Shown piece after piece: positions 55,058-64,000 of a DNA stretch of 64,000 nt. Under the pieces are notes generated by a model. The model saw only the letters and a program-made list of their open reading frames with translations, made no database searches and had not been told where the DNA came from. Source of the stretch: UBA1141 sp963665155 (GTDB taxonomy: Bacteria > Chloroflexota > Dehalococcoidia > Lucifugimonadales > UBA3495); NCBI GenBank assembly GCA_963665155.2, contig CAXXFI010000002.1, forward strand, positions 744,001 through 808,000, given 5' to 3'. The translations under genes were made by a program, and so were the position numbers. How positions within the stretch are numbered: position 1 is the first letter of the stretch; each line of letters starts with the position of its first letter.

Positions 55058-55462
55058 TGACCGCTATCTCCTTAGTTCACTACACCTGAGTTTCGCATCC
55101 ATACTATAACCTTTGCTTCTCCAAGCCTCTACCCAGATCCCAGCTGCCTTACCACTAGAAACCATTCCCAGAAACCATTCAGTGAACGGCAGGTTTGTTT
55201 TTAGGATTCTCGACCACTATCAACACACTCCAAAGCGGTTGGATTCCGTCTCAAATTCTCTCCGATACCGGAGATTCTCTAGATTGCAGGATGGGTTGAT
55301 CGAAAGGGCCATGGAAAGGAGATTATAGTGTGACAACTTAGCTTAGTATGTCGATATAGAATGGCATGGCGTTATGTGTCGGCGTTTCTTTTAAAGGGGA
55401 CACTGAAAAGGTTCGCTTGAAACGAGTCGGTCGCCGGGCATGTCGACTAAGACGAGGCAATT
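55058..55462. other. Gene-free divergent promoter region
   Basis: Between the divergent MFS gene and the dehydrogenase gene. No coding sequence, repeat or clear operator was seen. Confidence 0.5.
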
Positions 55463-56356
55463 ATGAAGGTAGGATTTGTCGGACTAGGCAATATCGGCAT
55501 GCCAATGGCGAAGACCTTGCTGGCAGCGGGCTTCGACTTGACGGTACACAATAGGAGTCAGAGCAAAGTGGACGAGATGGTAGCTCTCGGGGCCAAGGCC
55601 GCCTCTTCCCTTGCCGAAATCGCCGGAACCGCGGATATATTGCTGACTTGCCTCCCCGACACGCCGACGGTGGAGCAAGTTTTCCTGGGAGTCGATGGAA
55701 TTGTCGCCAACACCCGCAGGGACCAGATTTTGGTGGACCCCAGTACGGTCGGACTAGACACATCGCGGAAAATAGCCCAGGTAGCCAACCTCAAAGGAGC
55801 CAAGTATCTAGACGCACCGGTCAGCGGGCTGGCTGAACGAGCTGCCCAAGGCACCCTCTCCATAATGGTGGGCGGAGACCGGTCGGCGTTCGAAGCATCA
55901 CTTCCAATCTTCCAAGCCATGGGAAGCAATGTGGCCCATGTGGGAGAGTCGGGAATGGGCAACGTGTTCAAGCTGGTCAACCAAGCCTTGGCCATAACCA
56001 ACGTCGTAGTCTCTGCCGAGGGCTTCAATTTAGGTGTCAGGCTGGGTGCCGACCCCCAAATACTTCTAGATGTCATCGGTAAGAGTTCCGGTCAAAGCGC
56101 CATGCTCGACTATTTTTCGCCCTCATTCCTGAGCAGGGATTTCGCTGCAACCGATTCCCCATTAATGCGACTCTTTCTCAAAGACTTGGGTCTGGCACAG
56201 AAAATGGCTAGTGAAGCTGGGGTAACAATGCCCACCAGCAGGGTCGCTCTGGAAGTATTTGAAAGCTTCAGGAGCGATTGGCCGGACCACAATAATCCGT
56301 CTGGCGTGGTGTTGGCCCTTGAACGGGACAACCGTGACGGTAACATACAGGATTAA
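55463..56356 (+). CDS. NAD(P)-dependent oxidoreductase, 3-hydroxyisobutyrate dehydrogenase family
   Basis: A 297-residue beta-hydroxyacid dehydrogenase: MKVGFVGLGNIGMPMAKTLL (GxGxxG cofactor site), DLTVHNRSQSKVDEM, the substrate motif DAPVSGLAERAAQGTLSIMV and the catalytic Lys in NVFKLVNQALAITN. The Asn-Arg after the second strand suggests NADP preference. It is followed 42 bp later by an amidohydrolase on the same strand, so a common catabolic operon is likely. Confidence 0.9.
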   Translation: MKVGFVGLGNIGMPMAKTLLAAGFDLTVHNRSQSKVDEMVALGAKAASSLAEIAGTADILLTCLPDTPTVEQVFLGVDGIVANTRRDQILVDPSTVGLDTSRKIAQVANLKGAKYLDAPVSGLAERAAQGTLSIMVGGDRSAFEASLPIFQAMGSNVAHVGESGMGNVFKLVNQALAITNVVVSAEGFNLGVRLGADPQILLDVIGKSSGQSAMLDYFSPSFLSRDFAATDSPLMRLFLKDLGLAQKMASEAGVTMPTSRVALEVFESFRSDWPDHNNPSGVVLALERDNRDGNIQD

Positions 56357-56398
56357 AGTTAATGGGGCTGCAAATATGTGGCCGATAATGGAGCAAAC

Positions 56399-57397
56399 AT
56401 GACCACCGAACACCAAAAATGGTTGGACCAGACCGTGGAAGAAGCGCTTATGCCGGAACTACCGATTTGCGACCCTCATCAACATTTTTGGGACTGGCCC
56501 AACTACCGGTATTTTCTTGACCAATTGTTGGAAGACCTGAGCGGTGGCCACAATATCGTGGAGACCGTCTACGTCGAATGCCGATCAATGTACCGCCGGG
56601 ACGGCGCTGAGGATATGAAACCCCTTGGCGAGACGGAGTTTGTGCATGGTATAGCAGCCCAGAGCGCCAGCGGTCAATATGGAGAAACCAACGTAGCCGC
56701 TGGCATTGTGTCCTTCGCGGACCTAACCCGCGGTGCCTCGGTCAGGCAGGTGCTGGAAGCCCATCAGACGATTAGCTCACGGTTTCGTGGGGTCAGACAA
56801 ATGACCGCTTTCGACTCCAGTGAGGATATTCCCCGGTTGAGGCCCTTCCCTCCCGGTTTAATGCTTGACACCAAATTTCGGGAAGGATTCGGGGTTCTGG
56901 AATCGATGGGACTTACCTTCGATGCTTATGTATATCATCATCAACTCCGCGAACTGGGCGAGTTGGCCAACGCATTTCCCGGTGTGACGGTAGTCCTGAA
57001 CCACATCGGCGGTCCATTGGGCATCGGCCCATATGCTGGCAAACGGGACGAGGTATTCCGGGTATGGAGCGAGGGCATATCGGCCTTGGCCACCAGTCCC
57101 AACGTGGTGGTTAAGATCGGAGGGCTGGTGATGCCTCTCAGCGGTTTTGATTGGCGCGAGCGGTCCGTTCCGGTGACGTCAAGTGAGTTGGCCGAAGGCA
57201 CCGCCCCTTATTATCTGCATTGCATAGAGCAGTTCGGCCCGGAACGTTGCATGTTCGAGAGCAACTGGCCGGTGGACAAGATTGCCTGCTCTTACACCGT
57301 TTTGTGGAACGCTTTCAAGCGCCTTGCTCAGGATTTCTCACCGAGCGAGACGGCTGCTTTGTTCCAAGACACCGCTGACCGGGTGTACCACTTATAG
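56399..57397 (+). CDS. Amidohydrolase family 2 (COG3618) metal-dependent hydrolase
   Basis: A 332-residue TIM-barrel hydrolase: metal-binding HxH in CDPHQHFWDW, VETVYVECRS, FRGVRQMTAFD, a metal-type His in VVLNHIGGPLGIG and the terminal Asp region MFESNWPVDKIACSY. COG3618 enzymes are lactonases or decarboxylase-like hydrolases of sugar or aromatic metabolism. ATG 56399 follows GGAGCAAAC; an earlier GTG at 56378 is possible. Probably in one operon with the dehydrogenase upstream. Confidence 0.88.
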   Translation: MTTEHQKWLDQTVEEALMPELPICDPHQHFWDWPNYRYFLDQLLEDLSGGHNIVETVYVECRSMYRRDGAEDMKPLGETEFVHGIAAQSASGQYGETNVAAGIVSFADLTRGASVRQVLEAHQTISSRFRGVRQMTAFDSSEDIPRLRPFPPGLMLDTKFREGFGVLESMGLTFDAYVYHHQLRELGELANAFPGVTVVLNHIGGPLGIGPYAGKRDEVFRVWSEGISALATSPNVVVKIGGLVMPLSGFDWRERSVPVTSSELAEGTAPYYLHCIEQFGPERCMFESNWPVDKIACSYTVLWNAFKRLAQDFSPSETAALFQDTADRVYHL

Positions 57398-57478
57398 ATG
57401 CCTGCCCGGTCCGCACCATACTCTAGAGCGCCAAGAGTCAAGGAATTATTGGGGCTGCTTCTACACCAAAGCGGGTAT

Positions 57479-58366
57479 CTAGTCCAATCCGTGGAGCAGG
57501 TCCGGCTCGCGCTCTCCCGGAACGCTGGGGGGAGAGAGGCGAGTGAAGTAGGCGGTAGAAAAAGCACGGCTTCGGAGTTCCGGGGATAGCTTGACGAAAA
57601 AGCTATCCTGGGGAACTTGAGTGCGATGGGCGAGCAGAGCTCGGCGCTGATGCTCACTATAAGGGCGGACGTCCAAAGACACCGTCGCCGTCTCGGGGCC
57701 TGGCCGCTTGGGATGTTCTGACCGGCGCTCCATCCAGCTCATATCAAAACCCGCAGCGATGAACTCGGGCAACAATTTCTCCCACCGGCCGTCGTCAACC
57801 TGCGCTAGACCGTACAACTTTGCTGCCTGCCACGGTGGCCCCGCCTCGGGAAACGCCTGAGCGTCCCCAGCGGCGTGAAAGGCCTCGACGCTCACATCAT
57901 GACACATAATATGGTCCGGATGAGGATAGATTCCTCCGGGTGGCTCGGTGACAATGACCCTCGGTCGAAGCTCACGGATTATCCGGACTAAATTGCCCGT
58001 CGCTTCAAGTAGGTCCACATTCGTAAACGCTTCCGGGTGCTGATTTGCGGGATCGTCCGCCATGCCCGAATCGCGGTAACCCAGCATCCGGAGTTCGGCC
58101 ACTCCGAGAATCGCGCAAGCCTCGGTTACTTCTCGAGTTCGTATCTCCCGCAATCGTGGTCTATCGGCCACCGGGTCCAAGTCGGGATCTCGGATCGGCC
58201 CCTCCTCGCCCCCGGTACAGATTACTACCCCGGTACGCACTCCGCGGTCGCTGTAATAGGCGAGCATACCACCGGTTGAGGAACTCTCGTCATCCGGGTG
58301 TGGGCGTACTGCCAGCAGAGTAACCGCTTGACCCTCATGTCCATTTAATGAAATAGTTTCGTCCAT
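57479..58366 (-). CDS. PIG-L family (LmbE-like) deacetylase
   Basis: A 295-residue zinc deacetylase: LLAVRPHPDDESSSTGGMLA holds the H-P-D-D metal motif, VVICTGGEEGPIRDP follows, and the third metal His is in GGIYPHPDHIMCHDVSVEA. The family removes N-acetyl groups from glycoconjugates such as mycothiol precursors or GlcNAc-PI. ATG 58366 with AAGGAAGGGTG upstream; the open frame runs on to 58423. Convergent with the amidohydrolase gene. The substrate is unknown. Confidence 0.88.
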   Translation of the reverse strand: MDETISLNGHEGQAVTLLAVRPHPDDESSSTGGMLAYYSDRGVRTGVVICTGGEEGPIRDPDLDPVADRPRLREIRTREVTEACAILGVAELRMLGYRDSGMADDPANQHPEAFTNVDLLEATGNLVRIIRELRPRVIVTEPPGGIYPHPDHIMCHDVSVEAFHAAGDAQAFPEAGPPWQAAKLYGLAQVDDGRWEKLLPEFIAAGFDMSWMERRSEHPKRPGPETATVSLDVRPYSEHQRRALLAHRTQVPQDSFFVKLSPELRSRAFSTAYFTRLSPPSVPGEREPDLLHGLD

Positions 58367-58423
58367 CACCCTTCCTTCGGTATTGCGCCATCGAGCCTCC
58401 CGAACCTTGGCATTACCAGCCAA

Positions 58424-58910
58424 TACTCGACTATGGCTGGTGACCCAGCCAGTCCACTAATCCCTATCGATTCTCAACTATTACAATACCCTGCCAAGAT
58501 GCGTCGGCGGAAAAGGGGGGAAGCATTGGCACGCCTGCAGCCAGTTGGCCGATATTTCGTCAATCTAGGTATTAGCTCACTGCCACTATTGACGAATGGT
58601 AGCGTCAGGCCGGAGGTTTTGTCCACACATGGCAGGCCGCAGAAGTTATTAATTTAGATAGTTGGGCAAATGTCAGCCAGTCAAAATAATCATTACACCC
58701 TAACTTAGTCCCAAAATTTGTTAATGTCTGCATTGCCGGAACAAGCCTTGCTAGATCGGAGAATCTTTAATCCCCTACACGTTCCGAAGATGCCACCGTT
58801 TGATGCAATTTTCACAATGTTTTCACGCAAGCCCACTGCGAAATCACAATTACATCACTATCTACATGTGACAATTTTCACATGCGTTACTCAGTAGTAA
58901 GGAGGGTGCC
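58424..58910. other. Upstream region of the cupredoxin gene
   Basis: About 490 bp without a gene, becoming AT-rich from 58650. The last 50 bp contain a CRP/FNR-type site, listed separately, and AAGGAGGGTGCC before the ATG at 58911. Confidence 0.6.
58867..58882. promoter_or_regulatory. CRP/FNR-family operator, perfect TGTGA-N6-TCACA
   Basis: TGTGACAATTTTCACA is a perfect match to the two half-sites of a CRP-like operator, extended to CATGTG and CACATG at the flanks (58865-58884). It ends 28 bp before the start codon of the cupredoxin lipoprotein gene, a position that would repress if the promoter overlaps it. The regulator is not in the window. Confidence 0.65.
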
Positions 58911-59477
58911 ATGAAACACTGCAAACGGTTCCTGATCCTTATCGCTCTGGTTGCGGCTGTCGCCTTATTAGGCTTCGGCTGCGGGGACAGTGATCCAGCC
59001 GATGGTGATACAACAGGCACTGGACACGTCGCCAACCAATTGGACGCCCATGCTATCGAAGGAGCATACCTGGTCAAAGCCAGCGCATTTGCTGGCAAGG
59101 GCGCTGCGGACTGGGCCAACGCCAAGCACGTTAGAGTCGAAATGAATGAGTTCAGCTTCGTTCCTAATAGCCTGACATTTGAAACCGGCGTGCCTTACAT
59201 ACTCGAGTTGGTCAACACTGGAGAAGTGAAGCACGAGTTCACCGCCGAAGACTTCAATAATGTGGCTTTCCGGAAGATCGAGGATGCCTCCGGCGAATTT
59301 AAAGGGCCAACCCCGCTGGAGGTGGAGACCTTCGCTGGGATGGAAACGGAGCTTTTCTTGATACCGTTGGCTGGCAATACCTACAAGCTGGTCTGCGAGA
59401 TCCAGGGGGCATCTGGAAGCGGGGATGTTCGGCAATATCGTGGTCGAGCCTGCCAGCTAGCTCCACCGTTCCAATAA
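58911..59477 (+). CDS. Cupredoxin-like lipoprotein with disrupted copper-site end
   Basis: A 188-residue lipoprotein: signal peptide ending ALLGFGCGDSD (lipidated Cys), a linker, and a cupredoxin domain with VRVEMNEFSFVPNSLTFETG and the first copper His in GEVKHEFTAED. The Cys of the copper loop is at LVCEIQG. In the listed frame the chain then reads ASGSGDVRQYRGRACQ, but one base earlier the DNA encodes HLEAGMFGNIVVEPAS and a stop at 59460, which supplies the missing His and Met ligands in the right spacing (C-x4-H-x4-M). A one-base indel in the G5 run at 59405-59409 explains this. Unless it is a sequencing error, the copper site is lost. Confidence 0.75.
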   Translation: MKHCKRFLILIALVAAVALLGFGCGDSDPADGDTTGTGHVANQLDAHAIEGAYLVKASAFAGKGAADWANAKHVRVEMNEFSFVPNSLTFETGVPYILELVNTGEVKHEFTAEDFNNVAFRKIEDASGEFKGPTPLEVETFAGMETELFLIPLAGNTYKLVCEIQGASGSGDVRQYRGRACQLAPPFQ

Positions 59478-59498
59478 CCCGAGTCGAGCCGATTCGAA

Positions 59499-59533
59499 AA
59501 TAGCCGCCGGGAGAATTTCTCCTGGCGGCTATT
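59499..59533 (+). terminator. Terminator of the cupredoxin gene
   Basis: AATAGCCGCC and GGCGGCTATT form the outer stem, continued inside by GGGAGA/TCTCC with a bulge. The stem is about 15 bp, with a TTCTGTT tail. It lies 20 bp after the stop and between converging genes. Confidence 0.75.
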
Positions 59534-59591
59534 CTGTTGATTCTTCAGTATTTCGGATGCGGCTGGTTCAGCGACTAATTCAGCGGCTATT

Positions 59592-60336
59592 TCAGTGTAT
59601 GGCATACCCCACGCGGGAAGCAATGTTTGCTTCAATCACTTCCAAGTGATGGTGACACCATTCTTCGGTTTGAATGTATCCGGTATAGGACATGACGCAA
59701 TCTTCGTCTCCGCAGTCATCATCTTCACCGTGGTGATTCGCTCCAAGAAGATGTCCAATTTCGTCGACTATGAGCATCGGTCCTCTCTGGGGATGTTTTA
59801 GGTAGTGACGGACTATTACCGACCCTTCTTTTCGATTTGCTAATCCGTCGTACCGGGAGGACGAATCGGTGGTCATGGCTATGAGCAGGCTTCCCGGTTT
59901 CCTTGTTGCTCTCCGCAGACGCCAGGCGCTTGGATATATGACCGACAGCATTACCTGAGTCCCACGTCTGGAGAGACGCCACGTTTATCTCAATGTGGAC
60001 CGGTGAAAGGATCCGGTTCACTTCCCGTAAAATGTTGCTAGCTTGACTCGCCCAGTTAGGGCCGAGTTCCTTCTTGAAACTATCGTCAACAGCCACATCG
60101 GCCAATACCAGCAGGTTGGCTCCCGGTTCCTCACCGCAATAAACCTGAACGCCTGGGAACAGAAGCTCATCTATCGGCACTGCAGGGTATCCTTCGTCCG
60201 GAACAACTCAATCCACCAGATATACGCAATCGTTTCTAAACAAGCCGGGCGGGTGGATGAAAAGGTTCAAGGCAATAATCAGGATTAACGCCGTTATGCC
60301 CAATGCGATTCGGGAGATTCGAAGTCTTGGTCTCAT
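59592..60336 (-). pseudogene. Metzincin-type zinc metalloprotease, decayed
   Basis: Reading from ATG 60336 (GGGAGG upstream) gives a signal-anchor-like start (MRPRLRISRIALGITALILI), then an in-frame TGA at 60210, then VVPDEGYPAVPIDELLFPGV and SNILREVNRILSPVHIEINV. A one-base shift near 59900 leads to GSLLIAMTTDSSSRYDGLAN and the protease motif IVDEIGHLLGANHHGEDD, followed by a Met-turn-like CVMSYTGY. The consensus is HExxHxxGxxH; here the first His is Asp (GAC for CAC). Nonsense codon, frameshift and catalytic substitution together show a dead gene. Confidence 0.75.
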
Positions 60337-61158
60337 TGCGTGAGCACCTCCCGAGAGATTCCCTGCTCCTTCCATTCATTTTCCGGAGACCGCCATTTGC
60401 CGGGTGGAGACCGCCTGCTATAACGCCACTCCTTGGCGCCAGCAACCGTTTGCCCAATCAAGTCTGTTTCGGGGAACCAGTCCCAATAGAGCTGCCTTCA
60501 AGATCTTATTTTAAGTGCCTTTTAGTACTCACGTCCTCTACCTATATTATAAACCTGTCGGTGGCTGACTGGCCTATTGGTGATGGGCCTGACTCCCGGT
60601 ATGAGCAGTTCGATTGCCAAATAATCCCACTGGATTATTCACCTCAAATGAGTATTCCCCGCGCGTTGCAATAGAAGGGCGTTGTGCCTTTAGATAGGGC
60701 AGCGATTACGGCAAACTTCCGACTGCCCATCAAAGATTGTCGGGCCCAATCGTTCCAATTGCGAGCCCAGCGCGTACCGATCTCAACGGGTTAGAACGGC
60801 GATTCAAATAGGGTTGGCTTTATGTATTTATGACGCTGAAAGCACATCTTGGGCAGCACGCTATCGATTGATGTTACAACTCAAGGTTCAACCAAGTTCT
60901 TCGCCTTGGAAAAATATGTTTGAGAACTCTGGGCCATACTAAAGCACTACCGGAATTGGACAAACAGCCGACCAATTTGGCAGCCGTTCATCTTTTTATA
61001 AACCAGCCGGATTGCTGATCCAATTTGAACGGCAATTGAATATGCTAGCAACGTGAGAGGACTGACTGGCCAAGCCACGGACAAGAGTCATACACGTGAC
61101 AAGCGTTAATTCAAAAACACCGGTAAGCTGACCTGTAACTTGAAATGAAGGACAAGCG
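60337..61158. other. Gene-free stretch of about 820 bp
   Basis: Several short open frames on both strands, none with a start signal and protein-like sequence. No repeat or RNA gene was recognised. Confidence 0.5.
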
Positions 61159-62426
61159 ATGAAAAAGTTAATCTTGCTGCTATTTATGGCAGTAACCACG
61201 TTATTGATACTGGCCTGTGGAACCGATCCGACACCTGGCGCCAATCCGACAGGGGACACTAATGCGACACCGGGGACGGCCGCACCGCGCAGCCCACAGC
61301 GTTGCCGTCGCAAACGCCCCAGACGACCGAACCTTCCGATGGCGGACTGCAGGTCCAATTGGACCAAGGCCGCCAACTCTGGGAGTCGGATGGGTTCGAG
61401 TCCTATAAGATGGATTTCCAGTGGCATTGCTTTTGCCATCCCACCTACACTTCTCCAGTGGTGGTTGCCGTCGAACCGGGCGGCCTGATCGGCTCCGTCG
61501 TCTACGCTGATGGTGGACTGCCGGTGGACCAAACAGCGTTCGGGGGGTTCAGAACCGTCGAGGGGCTCTTCGAATTGGTTCAAGATGCTCTCGACCGAAA
61601 ACCACACAGCATATCGGTGCAATACCACCCCGACATGGGTTACCCATTGCTAGTGGCAATCGACTTCGTAGAAAATGTTGCCGACGATGAAAACGGTTTT
61701 GAAGTTTTTGCCATATCCGCAATTTCGGGGGAGGCAGCGACCAGTTTCGAATCATGGGCCGGGTTGCTCGATCTGGAGGAAGTGCGGAAAACCGCAGGTC
61801 GCACCGACGTTGAAATTGGCGAGCCGAACGTAAACTCAGGGGTGACAGCGCCCAATGGCGTGGGTATCGAGGCAATGTGCGTCTATGAGTTCGTAACTCC
61901 GGAAATCTCCGCGGGAGGCACAGTCAACGCGGGAGCATCAGGCCCCTCAATGACTTTAACGGCGATCTTATTCGACTCCGAAGAGAGCGCTGACGCCCAC
62001 TATCAGACCGGGTTGGACAGCGTTAAACAGATGAAGGATGCCATGAGCCCTGAAGCGGTTATTACTGAAGGAATCTCCGGTGACGCATCTTATCTACTAA
62101 CCGTCGACGCAGAAGGGGTCGGCAGCATATTTGGAACCCAAGTCGGACCATACATACTTTCGCTTCACACGACGCTGGCCGAAGGGCAAGACCTGCTGGT
62201 AGCTCCGAAAGACCTGGTGGCACTCACTGGCTCGGCCCAAGTCAACCTGGTTATCGCCTTAAAGAGTCACGGAGGCTGGAACACATCCGAATACCCAATT
62301 AGTTTCGATCTTGCGGTTCACTGGCATAGTCCAAGAGTCATTCGCACATACATGTTATCTCCACCCAAGAAAAAAGCCCCGGGACATTGTCTCGGGGCTT
62401 TTGGGTTCCTATGTTGGACGGGTTAG
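61159..62426 (+). pseudogene. DUF6174-like lipoprotein, frameshifted
   Basis: ATG 61159 gives a lipoprotein signal peptide (MKKLILLLFMAVTTLLILAC) and a Thr/Pro linker. Near 61287 the frame changes, and the linker continues as AQPTALPSQTPQTTEPSDGG, into a DUF6174-type domain: WESDGFESYKMDFQWHCFCH, TVEGLFELVQDALDRKPHSI and GYPLLVAIDFVENVADDENG. A second domain follows (IEAMCVYEFVTPEISAGG). The last codons run through the terminator hairpin, so the natural stop has also been lost or shifted. One or two indels are needed to restore it. Confidence 0.7.
62371..62403. terminator. Rho-independent terminator between converging genes
   Basis: AAAAAGCCCCG and CGGGGCTTTT form a 10-bp stem with T-runs on either strand. 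It serves the DUF6174-like gene and the luciferase-like monooxygenase gene, which read toward it. Confidence 0.85.
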
Positions 62427-62441
62427 CTGTAGGTTCGCCGA

Positions 62442-63626
62442 TTAGGCATTGGCCATCTCGGGCTTAAATGCTGGGATTACCTCTTTGCCGAACAATTCCA
62501 ACGATTCCATAACATGATCGTGGTCGATGGTTTCCGTCTGCATGATCATCATTACCTGGTCCACTCCAATGTCTTCGTACATCTTGACGGTCTTGATGCA
62601 GCTCTCGGGATTGCCAGCGATTATTACGCCACGGTCGGCTAGGACGTTGGCGTCCAGTTGGGCGATGGCTGCTCTGGCTGCTCCGGGTCCTGCGTCCAGT
62701 GATATTCCCGCTTCTTCTGCTTGCTTCTTGTGGGCATCATCGGACTGGCGCAACCAGCGGCCAAAGTCGGCATTCAGGTCTTCCGGCACTCCGCCCCAGG
62801 CCTCCAACAGCTCTTCGTAGGCGTTGATCCGGCCCTGGATGTAGGGTTTGTCCGGCCCGAAGAATGTCTTCATGGACTCGGCGGCCAACTCTTTCGCAGC
62901 TTGGTCGTCCCTGCCACAGTAGGCATGAACGTTGTTGCCCCAGAACTCGTTGACAAACGCACCCACCGGCTCGGCGTCTTTGATGGCGTCTCGGTAAACC
63001 TTCACGTGCTCAGCCAGGATGTCAACAGCATAGGAAGCCGAAGACAGGACACCAATACCTTTTTTGGCAGCCAAGCGGAAGCTCTCGGTCTGGGTGCAAG
63101 CCAGGTACATCCGGGGATGGGGCTTCTGGAAGACCTTGGGCAACACGCGCCGGCTGGGCACGTTCCAGAATTTACCTTTCCACTCAAATTCATCGCTCTG
63201 CCAGATTTTCGGCAGCATGGTCAGGGCTTCGTCCCAACGCTCCCTGGTTTCCCGGGGGTCGATGCCTTGCCCGGTTTGCTCGTAAGCATTGGAGCGGCCC
63301 GTGCCGAACTCAACCCGACCGTCGGTAAGCTGGTCCACCATTGCCACACGCTCGGCGACGCGGATTGGATGGTGGTTGGGGAGGATCGACACCCCAAAGC
63401 CTATTCTAATGTTCTTCGTTCGCTGGCTCAATGCGCCAAAGAGCACCTCTGGGCAGGGAGAACCGGAAAAGCCCATGAGAAAGTGGTGCTCCACAAACCA
63501 AAGGTTATCGTAGCCCAGTTTGTCCGCTAACTCGCACTGGTCCAACGTTTCCTTATAAAGACTGTTCCAATCAACATCATTGCCTTCGTAGGGTCGTTGT
63601 GCCTCGAAAAGTAGTCCGAATTTCAT
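62442..63626 (-). CDS. LLM-class flavin-dependent oxidoreductase
   Basis: A 394-residue luciferase-like monooxygenase: MKFGLLFEAQRPYEGNDVDW, YDNLWFVEHHFLMGFSGSPC, IRIGFGVSILPNHHPIRVAE, DQLTDGRVEFGTGRSNAYEQ (the G-R-V-x-F-G-x-G-R motif) and IAGNPESCIKTVKMYEDIGV near the end. The family oxidises organic substrates with FMNH2 from a separate reductase. AAGGAGAAACGAG precedes ATG 63626. Intact; substrate unknown. Confidence 0.92.
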   Translation of the reverse strand: MKFGLLFEAQRPYEGNDVDWNSLYKETLDQCELADKLGYDNLWFVEHHFLMGFSGSPCPEVLFGALSQRTKNIRIGFGVSILPNHHPIRVAERVAMVDQLTDGRVEFGTGRSNAYEQTGQGIDPRETRERWDEALTMLPKIWQSDEFEWKGKFWNVPSRRVLPKVFQKPHPRMYLACTQTESFRLAAKKGIGVLSSASYAVDILAEHVKVYRDAIKDAEPVGAFVNEFWGNNVHAYCGRDDQAAKELAAESMKTFFGPDKPYIQGRINAYEELLEAWGGVPEDLNADFGRWLRQSDDAHKKQAEEAGISLDAGPGAARAAIAQLDANVLADRGVIIAGNPESCIKTVKMYEDIGVDQVMMIMQTETIDHDHVMESLELFGKEVIPAFKPEMANA

Positions 63627-63865
63627 CTCGTTTCTCCTTTTTGGCAGCCCGTGACGCAGTCTGGTTTCGCTGGTGACAGCCTCCGGAATGCCCGATTAAA
63701 TCGTTTAAACCCGGATATTACGCACCGGATATCATGCAACGGTTAGTATACTCCCGCCCAATCTCTTTGGCGACAGGCGCACCGGCACTGTCGAGCAGCC
63801 CTTTAAGAGCCCTTCGCCCCGAGCCTATCGAAGGGTCAGCCACAACATGGTTTTTGCTTAGGCGA

Positions 63866-64000
63866 CTAGTCTACAAAAATATCCAGGGGCAGAAACGCCG
63901 AGACAATGAAGTTGGGCACATCAACCACCTGGCTTAGCTTCAGGTCGACGGCCACACTGCAAATGCTGTATGCCTGCTCCTTGGTCCAGCCGCGCTCCAT
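63866..64000 (-). CDS. Acetamidase/formamidase family, C-terminal end (runs off window)
   Basis: The last 44 codons read ERGWTKEQAYSICSVAVDLK and LSQVVDVPNFIVSAFLPLDI, the well conserved end of FmdA/AmdA amidases, which hydrolyse short amides. The rest lies beyond 64000. The 240 bp between it and the luciferase-like gene hold no gene. Confidence 0.75.
   Translation of the reverse strand: MERGWTKEQAYSICSVAVDLKLSQVVDVPNFIVSAFLPLDIFVD

Noticed and set aside
60205..60215. In-frame TGA in the metzincin as selenocysteine or recoded codon
   Set aside because: The same gene also has a frameshift and a lost catalytic His, and TGA is used as a normal stop in neighbouring genes.

Overview
The window looks like a chromosomal segment of a free-living bacterium, most likely Chloroflexota of the Dehalococcoidia/SAR202 type. 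This is inferred from gene content, not from a marker gene. The clues are many lipoproteins with a short Cys-Gly-Ser-Asp start and long Ala/Thr/Pro linkers, a plant-type leucine-rich-repeat lipoprotein, and a set of scavenging catabolic genes: CaiB/BaiF CoA-transferase, luciferase-like monooxygenase, HpaB-type hydroxylase, 3-hydroxyisobutyrate dehydrogenase family, COG3618 amidohydrolase, PIG-L deacetylase, acetamidase/formamidase, and TRAP and ABC solute-binding proteins.

The left part (1-26 kb) is an accessory region full of debris. It starts with the end of a tyrosine recombinase and an IS630 element whose 152-bp left end recurs 3.1 kb away. Fragments of an epoxide hydrolase, a HEAT-type ATPase tail, a SRAP protein, an epimerase and IS1380, ISAs1 and IS21 transposition proteins follow. 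Embedded in this are defence-like modules: (a) a DNA methyltransferase, a NurA-like nuclease and a HerA ATPase that has lost its N-terminal half; (b) a FitA-like/VapC toxin-antitoxin pair; (c) a tight three-gene cassette of a TerB-N/TerB/TerB-C protein, a BrxD-like ATPase and a BrxHI/Lhr-like helicase. A 443-bp perfect direct repeat carrying a small Cys/His protein and the start of dnaB lies at 12.1 and 25.85 kb. It brackets the ankyrin/LRR lipoprotein, the toxin pair and the TerB cassette.

From 26.4 to 30.4 kb is a mobile element: small membrane-type proteins around a HerA/FtsK-superfamily ATPase resembling packaging ATPases, a three-gene operon of unknown function, and a frameshifted tyrosine integrase next to tRNA-Pro(GGG). 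A CoA-transferase and an alpha/beta hydrolase follow. A second, well delimited genomic island (33,362-40,141) sits in tRNA-Gln(CTG). The last 24 bp of that tRNA are duplicated at its far end, its integrase lies beside the tRNA, and it carries a DUF6941-HicA-HicB operon, two HTH proteins and several small unknown genes.

The right part (40.6-64 kb) is ordinary chromosome: an S49 peptidase operon, an IS5-type insertion, a cyclic-nucleotide-binding protein, ABC and TRAP binding proteins, HpaB, a DHA2 transporter, a dehydrogenase/amidohydrolase pair, a PIG-L enzyme, a cupredoxin lipoprotein behind a perfect TGTGA-N6-TCACA site, a decayed metzincin protease, a DUF6174-like lipoprotein, a luciferase-like monooxygenase and the end of an acetamidase. 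One-base frameshifts are unusually common over the whole window. Either many genes are decaying or the assembly has indel errors.
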